From positions 475,924 to 539,923 of the forward strand of contig BCKT01000008.1 of NCBI GenBank assembly GCA_003116875.1: a DNA stretch of 64,000 nt. Reading direction: 5' to 3'. Below are positions 32,874 through 46,060 of this stretch, one piece after another. Positions within the stretch are counted from its first letter, which is position 1; each line of letters opens with the position of its first letter. Origin of the DNA: Takashimella koratensis. Its lineage: Eukaryota; Basidiomycota; Tremellomycetes; Trichosporonales; Tetragoniomycetaceae. The position numbers were made by a program, and so were the translations under genes. The notes beneath the pieces are model-generated. The model made no database searches. It had not been told where the DNA came from and was given only the letters and a program-made list of their open reading frames with translations.

Positions 32874-35800
32874 CTACGGTTTCTTCTTCTGTTCCTTCAT
32901 CGCCGCGATCCTCTGATAACAGTATCAGTAATCAACCTTTTGAATTTTCGGTTCCCGGGTACAAAAGTGAGACAATCCACGACCTTTGCAGACCTTTCCC
33001 CCCGAGGTCACTTGACTCACCGCTTTACGTTCCTCTCGTCTTCTTGCCATCTCTTTATCTTTCTCCTCTTTACTCATTGATCCCAGACTTGGCGCACTCG
33101 GGATCGGAGTCGACGGTTTGCTCAGTTCCGGCGAGACCGTCGTCGATGCGTCTGCGCTATCCCATTCGTCCGCCGCTGCAACCGCGACCGCGACCGCAGC
33201 CGGGGCAGGGGCAGGGGACGGTTTGGGCGTGGGTTTAGATTTCGCAGGTGAAGTATCGGTGCTGGGTGCGATCGAGCTGGGTTTGGGCTTGGATGGGGAT
33301 TTCGGTGCGGCAGATGGGGTAACGTAGTATGATTGAGGAGCGGGGACGACGATTTCTGGAACGGGCGCGGACTCAAAGGCAGCTGGGAAGTAGCAAAGGG
33401 AAGGGCACAGTGTGTCAGCGACTATCCACATATCGAGGGTGGATGCCTGCGAGTACAAAGAGTTCTCGCTAGATTCAAAACCCGACTCACTCCAATCATC
33501 TGTATCCGCGTTAACGTCCATCAAATCATCGTTACCCCAAGCATTCGCGACCTCGTCCTCGTCCCCCCACTCTGCCAACGCGTCCGCTAGCCCTGCCTCT
33601 GCTCCAACTTTTGCACCACCCTTGGCCCCCGCTCCCGCTCCACCGAGCTTCATGCCTCCTCTGCTGGGCGCGGGAACGCTCCCTGCGAACTGGGACGCGA
33701 CGCGCGAACTCGAAGCCACCGCAGGGGACGAAGTGGTCGTTGTTGCTCCGAATGAAAACGGGTCGGGAGAGAGGGACGGTGAGGCGGCGGACGAGGCGGG
33801 CGCGGAGGAAGCTTGGGGAGGCGCGAGGGAGGTCGCAGATACCGCAGACATGGTCGAGTGGATCTCAGTGGACGCGAGCTGTTTGCTGAGTGACGCCATA
33901 GCCCAGCCGGCAAGGGCACCAGCAGCGCCAGTGGCGCTGTTGACCAGCCCAGCTTGGTTGGTGCCGTTGGGACCGCTGCTCGGTGCTGTGGTAGTGACTG
34001 GCCCGAAAGCGGCCTGGGGTTCGGAGAGCACAGTCTCTGGCTGGGAAGAGTTGGAGTTAGTACAGGTAGAGAAAGTTCGAGGTGGGGCTGGGAGAGACTC
34101 ACCATGGCCGCTGCCATCCCCTCGACACGCTTCATGAACATGGCCATTGCCTTGAACGCCTGGTCTCGTACGAGCCTAGTCGAGGATGACTCGTCAGCTT
34201 CAAAATCTGTTATGCAGCTCCTAACATTTCCCTCCTGCCCCGTTGCATCTCAACCCTTTCTGCCCCTATCTCCTCACTCATTCCCTTGTCTCAACTCCCA
34301 CACTCACTTCTCCTTATCGACCATGGTAAATGCCATATTCGGGATGACCTTCCCCGCCAAATCATCTCGATCGAATAGCTCGACAGTCGCCATGAGCGCC
34401 ATCAACCCTGCTACCCGAGCATGCACAAATGGGTCCTTCAAACTTCGTGCAAAGGCAGGGACGAGAACTTTTTTCTTCGTCACGGGGCCGAGAAGCGGGG
34501 CGAGGCGGCCCAGGAGGATACAAGTGTTGGTTCGGATAGAGGGCTCGGCGTCGACTTGCATCTTGGCAAGTAAGCGGAGGAGGTCGTTGTTGAGGATCCG
34601 GTCTGACATCTGAGTGTTGGTTGGGTCAGCTTTGATCAAAGGTGGACCTGTTTGAGACTTACCTTCCCAGCGAGAGGGTGGACGGCTTTGACTGTAGCTT
34701 CTCGGATCACGGGGACAGTGTCGGCGAAACCAGTAATCTGTACATAGTTAGCAGGCGGGGGTTAAGCTTGATTCAGCCATTAGCTCACCAAATGAGGCCA
34801 GACCCGCTCCGTAACCATCCTCTGGTCAAGCTTATCCGCATACTCGCCAAGCCCCTCGAGCAGGGCCATTCGTGTACCTCTATCTGGGCTCGCGTACAGT
34901 TTGATCACCGGCTCCAACACGATTTTAGGGTACGCAGCAGGCGGCACAAGCTTCCCTAGGCTCAAAACGAGCGGGAGCATCGCCGAGCTCGGCGCGTTGG
35001 GCAGGGACAAAGAATGCAGAAGGGATGGCAAGACGCGATGAATCACGAATGGTCCCGGCAAGGTCCCTGCGTCCGTGGCATCTTTGATGATCCTTAGCAA
35101 AGCCTGTTTCTCCCCTTCCGATCGAAGCTCAAACCCGTCCAGACCCTCGACGAGGCTCGCCAATGGGTTTTCGGCCCAGAAACCTGTAGACGCGACTTCA
35201 GCGACAAAGTTGATCGTTGACAGGCGAGTGCGCGGGTTCGGATTGAGCATGCGCTTCCAAAGTGGGAAGAGGGATTTCGGGAGCGAACCGGCGGATGAAG
35301 GACTGGGTGCGGCGCTGAATGAGGGAAGAGGGGAGAGTGGGTTGTAAAGCTTGAACAAGAGCATCGCGAGGAGGTACGTATCGGACTGTGCCGGATCGGT
35401 ACTAGGGGAGGATGTTAGTCGCAGCTCAAAAAACGATAGTAGGGTATGAATGGCACCTCGCATCAACTCACTCTCTGAGCACGACCCAGCCGCCTTTCTT
35501 CACTTCAGGACTAGACCAATCCCCGACGTTACCCGGTGCGACTCCGCCCATCCCCCACAACACGCCCGCCGAGTCGTCTCGGCCCGTCAACAGGTCGAAA
35601 CCAGCTAACCGCCACTCCATCGCTGGGGTAATGAACACTGCTGATGGGGTGAGATACGCGTGGTGTTGCGACAGCGGTAGAGAGTTTAAGAAAGCCAGTG
35701 CAGTCTGAGAGGAGTGTTAGGGATCTACAAGCGGCCAAGAGAAGGTAGAAAGGAGTGGATAGGTGACACCCACTGAGACACTTTTGACACCCCACCCGAT

Positions 35801-36414
35801 CCACGCGTTACGACCTTCTTTCCCCTTGGTAGCTGCTGATCCGGCAAGAGCACCTCCAGTATCCCAGTCCCGCAGGACGCCTTCAAGTGGGCGTACTTGC
35901 TCTGTCGCGATGTACACATGTGTATCCGTCTCCACCGAGTCTATGTATTTGACCCTATGTTATGGAAGATGACACGATGATAAGCGACCAAGCAGCAAGC
36001 AGAGGCAAGTGAGAGTAAACGTAGAGTAAGAAGGAGGAAGAAGGAGAACAACGCAAACTCACACGTCCGGGTGCCGAATGGTTCGCAGCTTCTTCAACGC
36101 GTTACGAGCTAGTTGTAGCAATACTTTTCGATCTTTGTTTCCCGGCTGAAAAGGGGGAAGTGTCGAGTCGAAGATGAACAGAGTCAAAGGTGTTCCATCG
36201 TCCTGGCGAAGAGGCAGTTAGACCAAGATGTCTTTGTCGGAAACAACAAGAGTTAAAGACCAATTGATATCCTACTTACCCGCTTGACACCTTCTCTAAT
36301 CTCCCATATGCAGCTGGAGATATCGAAACCCGGTATCCGCTCGCCTATGGAGAAAGGAAAGGCCACGCCGGTGGATTGAAGGACCGAGGTAGTGATGGAT
36401 TTGAGGTAGTTCAT
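32874..36414 (-). CDS. SCY1-like pseudokinase (SCYL1/Cex1 family)
   Basis: Minus-strand gene of about ten exons from ATG 36414 (MNYLKSITTSVLQSTGVAFP) to the stop at 32874. The N-terminal kinase-like domain has GDWSSPEVKK and AWIGWGVKSVSTALAFLNSL but no recognisable catalytic HRD or DFG motif, as expected of the family. A HEAT-type helical region follows (LSTINFVAEVASTGFWAENP; ILNNDLLRLLAKMQVDAEPS; RTNTCILLGRLAPLLGP). The C-terminus is low-complexity Ala/Pro/Ser-rich and ends EEDE-like and then REERKARIAAMKEQKKKP. SCYL1/Cex1 proteins act in COPI traffic and nuclear tRNA export. The last four residues KKKP satisfy the dilysine KKxx rule for COPI binding, whereas human SCYL1 ends RKLD. Exon edges near the 5' end are less certain. 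It is divergent from TOP1. Confidence 0.85.
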
Positions 36415-37426
36415 GGTGCAGGCTGTGGGCTGGGTGGACTGAGATCCCAACGGGCAGACAGGTAGGTAGCCAGATTGACAAGGGCAACGTACGCTTCAAC
36501 GTTGTCGAGGTGTTGTTAGTTGAATCCTCGGATGAGATAGAGTGAAGTGGATGACAGGGAGGGAGATGCGAGTGGTTGGTCTTGTCGAGGTCATTGTTCA
36601 TTGTTGCTCACGATCACCCACCTCCACCTCGACACGGGTCACGTGATGTACACCGCTGTACGCTGCGCTCGCGAGTGCCACGGCACCAAAATGCCGCAAA
36701 TGCCCTGGGTGCTAGGTGGGATGGTGGGATGCAAGAGGCAGTTCATTACGTAATGACCTTGTGTGTCCGCCATGTCGTGTTCGTGTCGTGCGACGCGTGC
36801 AAGAAGTCTAGAACTAGTCCTCTGGGCTGTGGGCTGTGGGTTGTGGGCTGTACTGTATCCCAGTCCTCTGCCGATCCCTCCTGCCTAGCGATGCAGCTTT
36901 GGCCGACCGGGGCGAGTGGCCGAATAGGCGAGTGGGTGCGCTTTGTAGGCATGGTATTGATTTGTATTACCATGTATTGATTGTGCAATTGCGAAATCCG
37001 TTTGAATCCCAGAGCCAGAGCCAGAGCCACAGCCCAGCGCCACCCAAGTCTCACCAGTCTCCCAGTCTCCGCACCGTAGAGGTCCCGTGTTTGGACTTGT
37101 CCATTTTGACTTTGACTCCTTTCATCCACCCATCCACCGACCTACTACCGCCTGTACATATAACCTCGTCTACCACCCACCACCCACCTCCTTCCTTCTT
37201 CCCTCTTCCTTCCCATTACTCACTTCATCCTTATCCCGCCCACCCCCCTCCCCCACCCCCCACCCCCCACCCGACACCTGACTCAATCTCACATCACCTC
37301 GACACCTCCACTCTCTCTACCAAAATCAATACAACCCCCGACCCTTCCACCCAACACCAGAAACCCAACAATCAACAATCAACAATCAACAACCAACAAT
37401 CTCCTCACCTTCTACCGCTATCCACA
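36415..37426. promoter_or_regulatory. Bidirectional promoter region of the SCY1-like gene and TOP1
   Basis: 1 kb between two divergent starts. The TOP1 side is strongly CT- and C-rich (caccccccacccgacacctga) and ends with near-perfect heptamer repeats (aacaatc, about 37368-37400) in the presumed TOP1 leader. A gtgggctgtgggctgtggg direct repeat lies near 36830. No other gene is supported. Confidence 0.5.
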
Positions 37427-40400
37427 ATGACCACGCCGTCAGAGCCCATGGCTGTCCAAGCCCCCACGCTCGAGTCCAAGCCCGCCGTCATCGCAGCTCA
37501 TGTCCCCGACGTCTCGGCAGGTGCTCCGCCCAAGAAGGCGGTCAAACGAGTCGTCGAGGACGACAGTGACGAGGACGACAAGCCCCTGGTGAGTTCGAGC
37601 CTCGCTTTGATGTCGCCGCCGCCGTGCGTGTTTGTGTAAGAGGGCTCGAGGCAGCTTGTGGGGAGCTTGGGCCTCCCATCTGCTCGCATCGAGCTGGAAA
37701 CAAGGTGACACAAAAAAGCAGGCGTGCAACAATCACAACACCAGGGGCTGTCGTGATCTGCGCTTGATGAAAGAGCATCTTTTCACGACTCGTCGCATCT
37801 ACTGTACTTGATCCCAGCTGACACATACCCAGAGTCACGCGGTCAAGCCGAGACTGTCGAATGGGACCGCGCCCAAGCGTCGCCGAGTAGTCGAGAGCGA
37901 CGAAGACAGCGAGGACGACGATGTTCCCCTTAAATCTAGCTTACCCAAGCCTCCAACCTCCAGCGATGTCAAGGTGGGTACACTCGTGGTGATAGAGTAA
38001 CTATCCTATGCTAAACTTCGCCTTCACCCCGTCTAGCCTAAGCTCAACGGCGACCACAAACCCCAAGTTACTCGGAAACTGTCACCCGACTCTGACCTGT
38101 CTTCCGAGGACGAGAAGCCCCTCGCGAAGAAGCACGCGCCCGCACCGACATCCAACAAAGCTACTCCTCAATCTACCAAGCCATCCAAAACGAAACCTAC
38201 GCCCAAGTACTCAGACTCTGAAGACGACGAGGATGATGACGACGAAGATGACTACGAATCTAGCGAGGACGAAAAGCCACTCGCGAAGAAACGCCCGTCG
38301 TCAGTTTCTAAGCCAGCTCCGGCGCCGAGGAAGAGTTCGACAACGACAACGCCAGTGACGAAGAAGCCAAAGGCCAAGCCTGAGCCGGACAGCGATGATG
38401 ATGAGGTGCCGCTGGCGAAAAAGGGGAAGGCGTCGACTTCGTCTAGCTCAAAAGTTGATAAGAAACCGGTTGTGAAGAAGGAGAAGAAGGCGAAAGAGTG
38501 AGTTGGGTTTAGGTTGGGCAAGTGAAGAGTTTGGTGCTGATCATATCCTTGTTTACAGGGAAGCCGACGACGAGGATAAGGTGGGTTGAGATTGAACAGG
38601 GAATGCGCGCAGGCGAGAGAACGACGAAAAGCTAACGTGACTTAGTATAAATGGTGGGAGAACGAGGCCATGGGTGACGGTACTTCCAAGTGGCAGACAT
38701 TTGAGCACTGCGGTGTCCTCTTCCCTCCTCCTTACATCCCCCTGCCTAAGAATGTGAAGATGAAGTACGACGGTAAGTGTTGGCTATAGTCCTTGATGTT
38801 TTGATCATCCGCGTCACAATATCTTGCTGATGTCACGACCCAAAGGCGTCGCTCTCACCCTTCCGCCAGAATCCGAAGAGGTCGCAGGATTCTTTGGCGC
38901 CATGTTGGAGACCGATCACGCTCAGGACGCTGTCTTCCGGAAAAACTTCTTTACGGACTTCAAGGCTGTCGTCGAGAAATACCCTCCTGTGAGTAAACTA
39001 TTTCGGTTGGAAGGTGTGCCCACGAGTAGGGTTGACAGCCCTGAGCAGAAGGAGAATGTCCGCGTCACGTCGTTGGACAAGTGCGATTTCAGGCCAATGT
39101 TCGACTACTTTGAGACGGAGAAGGAGAAGAAGAAGGCGATGACGAAAGACGAGAAGAAAGCGTGAGTTGCGCTGCTACAATTTGAGGATGGATCACCTAA
39201 CGGAGAATTCTTACTGAACTCCCATTTAGTATCAAAGAAGCCAAGGACAAGCTCGAAGCGCCGTACCTCTACGCTCTTGTCGATGGCCGAAAAGAGAAGA
39301 CGGGCAACTTCCGTGCCGAACCCCCAGGTCTTTTCCGTGGTCGTGGTGAACACCCAAAGAAGGGTACTCTCAAACTCCGTCTACGGCCCGAGGACATTTT
39401 CATCAACATTGGCAAGGACGCGCCGATCCCTAAACCTAACATCCCCGGCCAGTGGAAGGGTGTAAGTCTGCGTTTAGCTTTGAGTATAGCATGGAAGCTG
39501 ACGAAGGTCAAGGTCCAACACGATAGCACGGTCACGTGGCTCGCGCACTGGAAGGAAAATGTCAATGGACAGTCTAAATATGTCTTCCTTGCCGCTGGCA
39601 GTTCGTGGAAGGGTCAAAGCGATCGCCTCAAGTTTGAGAAGGCTCGAGAGTTGATTGTGAGTGGCGTGCGGCTCGTTCTGCATGTAACAAGCTTACCATC
39701 CCGCGATTCAGAAACACGTCGACAAAATTCGCGCCGACTACACCCAAGACCTCAAGTCCAAGGTCATGGCTGACCGCCAACGAGCTACCGCGCTCTATTT
39801 CATCGACCGATTGGCCCTGCGTGCGGGTAACGAAAAGGGAGAAGATGAAGCGGACACCGTCGGTTGTTGTTCACTCCGATACGAACACGTCACGCTCGAA
39901 CCACCAAACAAAGTCGTATTTGATTTCCTGGGTAAAGACTCGATGAGGTATCATCAGGTTGTCGAGGTCGATACGCAGGTGTTCAAGAACATCAAGTTGT
40001 TCAAGGCGGACCCGAAGACGGTTGGGGACGACCTGTTTGACCGGCTCAACGTGAGTGACCTCGACCATTGGAATGACATTCTTTGCTGACGTGCTGCAGA
40101 CGTCGCTGTTGAACAAGTACCTTCAGGACCAGATGAAGGGTCTCACCGCCAAAGTGTTCCGTACCTACAACGCGTCATGGACGTTCCAGATCCAACTCAA
40201 GAACACACCGAGGAAGGGAACTGTCGCGGAGAAGATTGCGGCATACAACACCGCGAATCGAGAGGTCGCCATCTTGTGTAACCACCAGAAATCCGTCAGC
40301 AAAGGTTTTGCAGAGTCGTATGCGAAGTTTGGTGACAAGGTGGGTAATCAAAGGAAGTGCTCGTGTGCCAGGAGATATTGGTTGAGATGACTAACGTGGA

Positions 40401-41216
40401 GCTTTCAGATTCGCGCGGTCAAGTACCAACGGATGAAGCTCCGACTTCAACTGCTCGCCCTCAACCCTAAACTGAAGAAGAAGCAGCCCGAGCTGGCCGA
40501 GGACGAATCGGATCTTGATGATGAGTTCATGGAGCGGCACGAGGCCGAGTTGTTGGAGAAGGCCCTGGATGGCGCGAAGAAGAAGTTTGAAAAGGATAAC
40601 ATCAAGTTGGAGGAGGAGAAAGAAGCCAAGAGGCCGACTAAAGAGCTGGATGAACGGTTGAAGGAGATCAAGGCAGAGTTCAAGGAGCTTGCCAAAGAGA
40701 GGAAGACGAAGAAGGTCGAGCCGCGCAAAAATGGTAAGTTCACCTGGAGTTGGGCGGCGTGGTGAGAGTCTGGGCTGATATGGGAACCATTCAGCGACCG
40801 AGGAGAAGTTGGTGGAGCAGATTGGGAAGATGGATGAGCGAATCGCGGCGCTCAAGGTTCAGCTGGGAGATAGGGACAAACTGAAGGATGTCGCCCTTGG
40901 CACGTCCAAGATCAATTATATCGTGAGTGAGGGACAAAGAAACCGTCCGTGTTGATTGGAAGTGAGAAAGTGGGAAAGAGGGAAAGTGGAAATTCATGCT
41001 GATGATACCAAGGACCCACGACTGACTGTCGCCTGGGCGAAGAAGTACGACGTCCCGCTCGAGAAACTCTTCTCGAAGACTCTGTAAGTTGACAACAAGA
41101 GCGACTTGGGTCCACTTGAACATGGGATGAGCGGTTCTGGCGGCTAATAGTTGTTAAATAGGCGCGAAAAGTTCCCGTGGGCCGAGGCAGAGGCCGACAA
41201 GGACTGGATCTTTTAA
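37427..41216 (+). CDS. TOP1: DNA topoisomerase I (type IB)
   Basis: About eleven exons from ATG 37427 to taa 41214-41216. The N-terminal 200 residues are acidic and repetitive, carrying five variants of a [12 protein letters not shown] motif (see findings), typical of disordered nuclear targeting tails. The conserved core starts at [20 protein letters not shown] and [17 protein letters not shown]. Core catalytic motifs are present: [20 protein letters not shown] (Arg488 equivalent), [13 protein letters not shown] (Arg590 equivalent), [13 protein letters not shown] (His632 equivalent) and [20 protein letters not shown], where the Tyr (codon at about 40918-40920) is the nucleophile. A Lys/Glu-rich coiled linker precedes it. 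The enzyme relaxes supercoils in the nucleus by transient 3'-phosphotyrosyl breaks. The C-terminal motif ends DKDWIF. Confidence is high. Confidence 0.96.
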
Positions 41217-42128
41217 ACAGTTCGATTTGGACAAGACAGGTGTCTTTGAAGATGTTGTCCGGGGGAAGTGTTCTCAGGAATGTGAAGATACCTCGGACGT
41301 TGAAGTACACCCTACCTTTCTCTGAACCAACCCAGCCTAAGCCTATTCTCGAATTAATAAAGAACTCCTACTCCTAGACCTCAAAGCCCGCTCGCTCAGC
41401 ATCGAGTTGGCGGGTGGATCCGTGCGCTTCGTTCTCTGGTTGTTAAACTCCCCAATTCTAGTCTTATCCTAGCATACAGGTCTCATCTCGCCTGCCCCAC
41501 CACTGGCGTCCAAACCCCGGCCCACCCTTCCGCCCTCATAGCCTGTGCACTGTACATCCCCTCCTACTTTTCGGGTCGAGGATTGCTTTCTACAGCGTAG
41601 AGGCTTTGCTCCATTCCCATGGTTCTCTTCCTTACCCTCTCTTCGATCCCTCTTTGTCTCTCACTGGATCTTTCAAGGTTCACCATGCATGTGTTGTCAA
41701 CCACCACCTTGGCTGAGCCCGACTCTGTCCGCCTGCATACTGGATGCTAGCTTGCGTGCCACTGGCCTTGGTTGTGGTCGTTTACAAAGCGGGGTCTGTG
41801 ATTGGCTGACCCTGGTCATTCGGCGTTTCTCCACCATAGCATCACCCGCACCGTACGCTCGAGTCCGATCGTCTCCGAAACCCACCCAGCGCAGGGCAGG
41901 GCAGCAACAATTTCATCTCGCGATTCTCTTCACCTCGATCCATCTCATCTCATCTCACCCCACCCCACCCCTCCTCACTCCCTCTCCTCTTCTTGAGACC
42001 CGCCTCGATCTCCTTGTCGGACTCACCACTCTTCCACTCATCCTTTCCCCTTGCATCCCTTTTTTATCTCAGCCACATCCTGTGTAAATCGCCTTTGCCT
42101 TAACCCACTACCAAACCCACAACCCACG
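41217..42128. promoter_or_regulatory. Intergenic region; SDH1 promoter and leader
   Basis: 0.9 kb. The TOP1 3' UTR is followed by a CT-rich promoter block (ctcatctcatctcaccccac, about 41946-41970) and the 5' UTR of SDH1 up to 42128. Open frames on the plus strand (about 41545-42087) are composition-driven and unsupported. Confidence 0.45.
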
Positions 42129-45055
42129 ATGATCCGCATCTCTCGAGCGTTGCGTCAGACTCAGCCCGCACTGTCGATCAAGAACACGCGTGGACTCGTC
42201 GTCCCTTCCCGCCCCCACCGCGCACAGGAGGCACCCGTACGTATCCAGCATGGTCATCATCGCCATTCTTCCCCCCTCTCCCACCACCAACTATTCCGCG
42301 ATTTATCCTCTGTCCCTCTTCACATCTCTCGTCTCTTGTCTCGTCTCCGCTGTACACATCGTGGTGATCGACACGATCGGTAGCAGAGATCGCAGTGGAT
42401 GAGATGGGTCGAAATTATTTTGCTGGACTCACGCTGACTTGGTGTTAGAACTTTGGCCAGGCCAAGGGGTACCCCGTTATCGACCATGAGTAAGTTTCAC
42501 CTCCATCCTCTCTCAACCCTTCCCACCTACCATCCCCGGGAACGTCACGCCCTACGCCCATCGATCCTCACTCGGACAGACACTGACATGCTACTCAGGT
42601 TCGACGCCGTCGTTGTGTGAGTATCGCATCGAGACCAAGTCACAGGGGGGAGGGCGAGATCGGGCCGATATCGATCGCCTTGTGGTTGGATCGAAGGCGG
42701 TTGGAGGCGGATTGCGGGGTAGATGGGAAGGGGAACGCGTTTGCGGTACTGAGGTCGTTGTCAAGATGATCAGCTAATGTTATTCTAGCGGTGCTGGTGG
42801 TGCTGGTCTCCGAGCAGCTTTCGGTCTCGGTAAGTCTTAACGGTTGCGTTTCCCATTCCACGCGATTGCTAACACCTCTTTCTTCACTTACAGCCGAGGC
42901 CGGTCTCAAAACCGCGTGCATCACCAAACTCTTCCCGACCCGAAGTCACACCGTCGCTGCGCAGGGTGGTATCAACGCCGCGCTTGGGAACATGACCGAG
43001 GACGACTGGCGGTGGCACATGTACGACACGGTCAAGGGCTCCGACTGGCTCGGTGACCAGGATGCAATCCACTACATGTGTCGCGAGGCGCCCAACACTG
43101 TTATCGAGGTGAGTAGGGTATCTGTGGCTCTAACAACTGTGGCTCTGTAGTGGGCAGACTGTAGCTAAACCCGGGTCCCAGCTCGAGCACTACGGTGTTC
43201 CGTTCTCGCGTACCAAGGAGGGCAAGATCTACCAGCGAGCCTTTGGTGGTCAGTCTCTCAAGTACGGCAAAGGTGGCCAGGCTTACCGCTGCGCCGCTGC
43301 CGCCGACCGTACCGGCCACGCCCTTCTCCACACCCTCTACGGCCAGTCTCTCAGGCACGACACCAACTTCTTCATCGAGTACTTTGCGCTCGACCTCCTC
43401 ATGCAGGACGGCGAGTGTGTCGGTGTTCTCGCTCTCAACATGGAAGACGGTACCCTCCACAGGTTCAGGTCCCACAAGACCGTCCTCGCCACCGGAGGTT
43501 ACGGTCGAGCTTACTTCTCGTGTACCTCGGCACACACTTGTTCGGGTGACGGCAACGCAATGGTCGTCAGGGCCGGTCTCCCGCTCCAGGACCTCGAATT
43601 TGTCCAGTTCCACCCGACTGGTATTTACGGCGCTGGCTGCCTCATCACTGAGGGTGAGTAGAGAGTCGACCCCTGCGTCTCCAGTCAAAGCGTCGCTGCC
43701 CCATCCCCTGCCCCATCCCCTGATCCCTGTCACGAACAGACTGACATTCCCAGGCTCCCGAGGTGAAGGTGGATACCTGCTCAACTCGGAGGGTGAGCGC
43801 TTCATGGAGCGTTACGCCCCGACGGCCAAGGACTTGGCCTCGCGTGACGTCGTCTCTCGATCGATGACACTCGAGATCCGTGAAGGTCGAGGTGTTGGTG
43901 CCGACAAGGACCACATCTTCCTCCAGCTCTCCCACCTCCCGCCTGACATCCTCCACGAGCGTCTCCCCGGTATCTCTGAGACTGCCGCCATCTTTGCCGG
44001 TGTCGACGTCACCAAGGAGCCGATCCCCGTTCTCCCGACCGTCCACTACAAGTGAGTCAGATTGAATTCTTGCGCGATGCCTGTGAGAAGAAAGTCGCTG
44101 ACCCAATGTAGCATGGGCGGTATCCCGACCAAATACACTGGCGAGGTCCTCACCGTCGACGAGCAGGGCAACGACAAGGTTGTTCCTGGTCTTTACGCCG
44201 CTGGTGAAGCCGCCTGTGTCTCGGTCCACGGAGCCAACCGCCTGGGTGCCAACTCCCTTCTCGACATTGTCGTCTTTGGCCGAGCTTGCGCCAACCACAT
44301 CAAGGAGACTCTGACACCCAACACCCCTCACAAGCCCATGGCCGATAACCTCGGTCTCGAATCTATCGCTGAACTCGACAAGATCCGAAACTCGTCGGGT
44401 CCTTTGCACACCAGTCAGATCCGACTTAACATGCAGAAGACGATGCAAACGGAAGCTGCCGTCTTCAGGACTCAGGAGAGTCTCGACGCAGGTGTCGAGA
44501 AGATGACAGAGGTTTACAAGACCTACGACCAGGTCGGGATCAAGGACCGCAGTATGATTTGGAACTCGTGAGTTTTTTGGGATAGGTGATAATGGGCGGA
44601 GAAACACTGGTGAGATTCTTGCTTAACGCGTTCTCAGCGACCTCGTCGAGACCCTCGAGCTCCGCAACATCATGCAGAACGCCATGCAGACCGTCGTCTC
44701 TGCTGCCGCTCGTAAAGAGTCGCGTGGCGCTCACGCCCGTGAGGACTTCCCGGACCGTGACGAGTGAGTGATACCCTCCACAACGGTTTTGAGCGCAGCA
44801 GCCGATTGCTAACTCCACACCACAGCACCAACTGGATGAAGCACACCCTCTCGTTCCAGCGTGACCCGTCCAAGCCCGACGTCGAGCTCCAGTACCGCAA
44901 AGTTATCGACACTACCCTTGACGAGAACGAGTGCAAGGCTGTCCCGCCATTCAAGCGGTGAGTTGCAACTTTTATACCGACCTGACCATCTTCCTACGCT
45001 CTCTTCCTCCAACCTCGTCGAGCGCCTGAGCTGACCCTGTTGCAGAACGTACTAA
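42129..45055 (+). CDS. SDH1: Succinate dehydrogenase flavoprotein subunit (mitochondrial)
   Basis: About eleven short exons from ATG 42129 to taa 45053-45055. An N-terminal mitochondrial presequence ([20 protein letters not shown]) precedes the FAD site [19 protein letters not shown]. The covalent FAD histidine lies in [20 protein letters not shown]. Active-site motifs are [20 protein letters not shown] and [20 protein letters not shown], and FAD capping is by [20 protein letters not shown]. The C-terminus follows the family: [27 protein letters not shown] and a final KRTY. It oxidises succinate to fumarate in complex II of the inner membrane and the TCA cycle, with Sdh2-4 partners not in this window. 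All the tested junctions keep frame. Confidence is high. Confidence 0.97.
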
Positions 45056-46060
45056 TCTGCCAATATGGCATGGTTTACGAGCTGTGAAAAGTAGGTGTAG
45101 AGGCGCTATCGTTTGCACAACAAGGTAGTGTACGAAACGAAGTGTGAACGAGGTTGGAAGGTGTCCAAGGGCAGAGGCGGCCAGTATGCATAAGATATTA
45201 GCATACTTGCAGACGCTCGAGACCGTCTTTCTAAGCGTGGAAGAGGAAGCGGCTTTGCGGCTCCGGGCGTGTTTGTGTATTCATCCCGTGCCAACTCTGG
45301 GGATGCCCCAATGCCCGTCTCCGATGGAACAGGCGGTTCAGGGCGGACAGAGGAGAAAAGAAAGAAAAGGAACAAAGAGAAAGGGGAAAGAGAACAGCTT
45401 GCATTCAGAGTCTCGGAGACTTGTTCGGCTTGGGAATCGTGTGTGTTGTCGCCTTGCTCGAAAGGAGGAACCGAGGGCGCCTCTTGGCCATTAGTAGAGT
45501 TGCGCCACGGGGCTTTGTCCTTACTCGCTGGGACTTTGGGGGTTGTAACGCCTGTAGTGTAATTCATACTGGATCGCTCTGTGTCCTCTCGTCTCTCTCG
45601 GTGTACGGCGTCCACCGCTGTCGCTCGCGAGCCTAGCTGTCAAACCGTCGAAAAACATCGGGTTCCAGTGCGCCGGTGCCAATGGGATTTCTCAAAAACC
45701 CTTGGGACATGAAAAGAGGCGTTTTGAATTGAGGACTCAATGTTTAGAAGGTTACTTACTATGTAGTCCTGTATGCTTCTCTTCTCACCCTACACCACTG
45801 CGACACCCCAGTGGAAGACGGAGGAAGGTGGGACAAAACTTTGTCAACCACCCCCTTTTTTTTCCTTCCTTGTGTTGTGTCCAAAGGGACAAAGAGATAG
45901 GATGGAGAGGGATTGTACATATGCAGAGAGCAACACGCAGACCGCGGCCTGACTCCGATCTTGTCTGCATCATTCTTGTCTTCTCCTTGATACGGGTGAC
46001 CATCGCTTATACTGGCCTGTCTGTGATTACTGGGCTTTCTCCTCGATCCTTGACGGCAGA
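45056..46060. other. Spacer between SDH1 and a secreted-protein gene
   Basis: 1 kb. The SDH1 3' UTR and the promoter of the downstream secreted-protein gene. T-rich stretch cccccttttttttccttcc near 45854. Open frames have no family signal. Confidence 0.45.

Noticed and set aside
33412..34137. 241-residue open frame on the plus strand inside the SCY1-like gene
   Set aside because: It is antisense to a better supported coding region and its sequence mirrors the Ala/Ser/Pro-rich tail; no family signal.
41545..42087. 180-residue open frame between TOP1 and SDH1
   Set aside because: Composition of a CT-rich promoter, no domain, overlaps the SDH1 leader.
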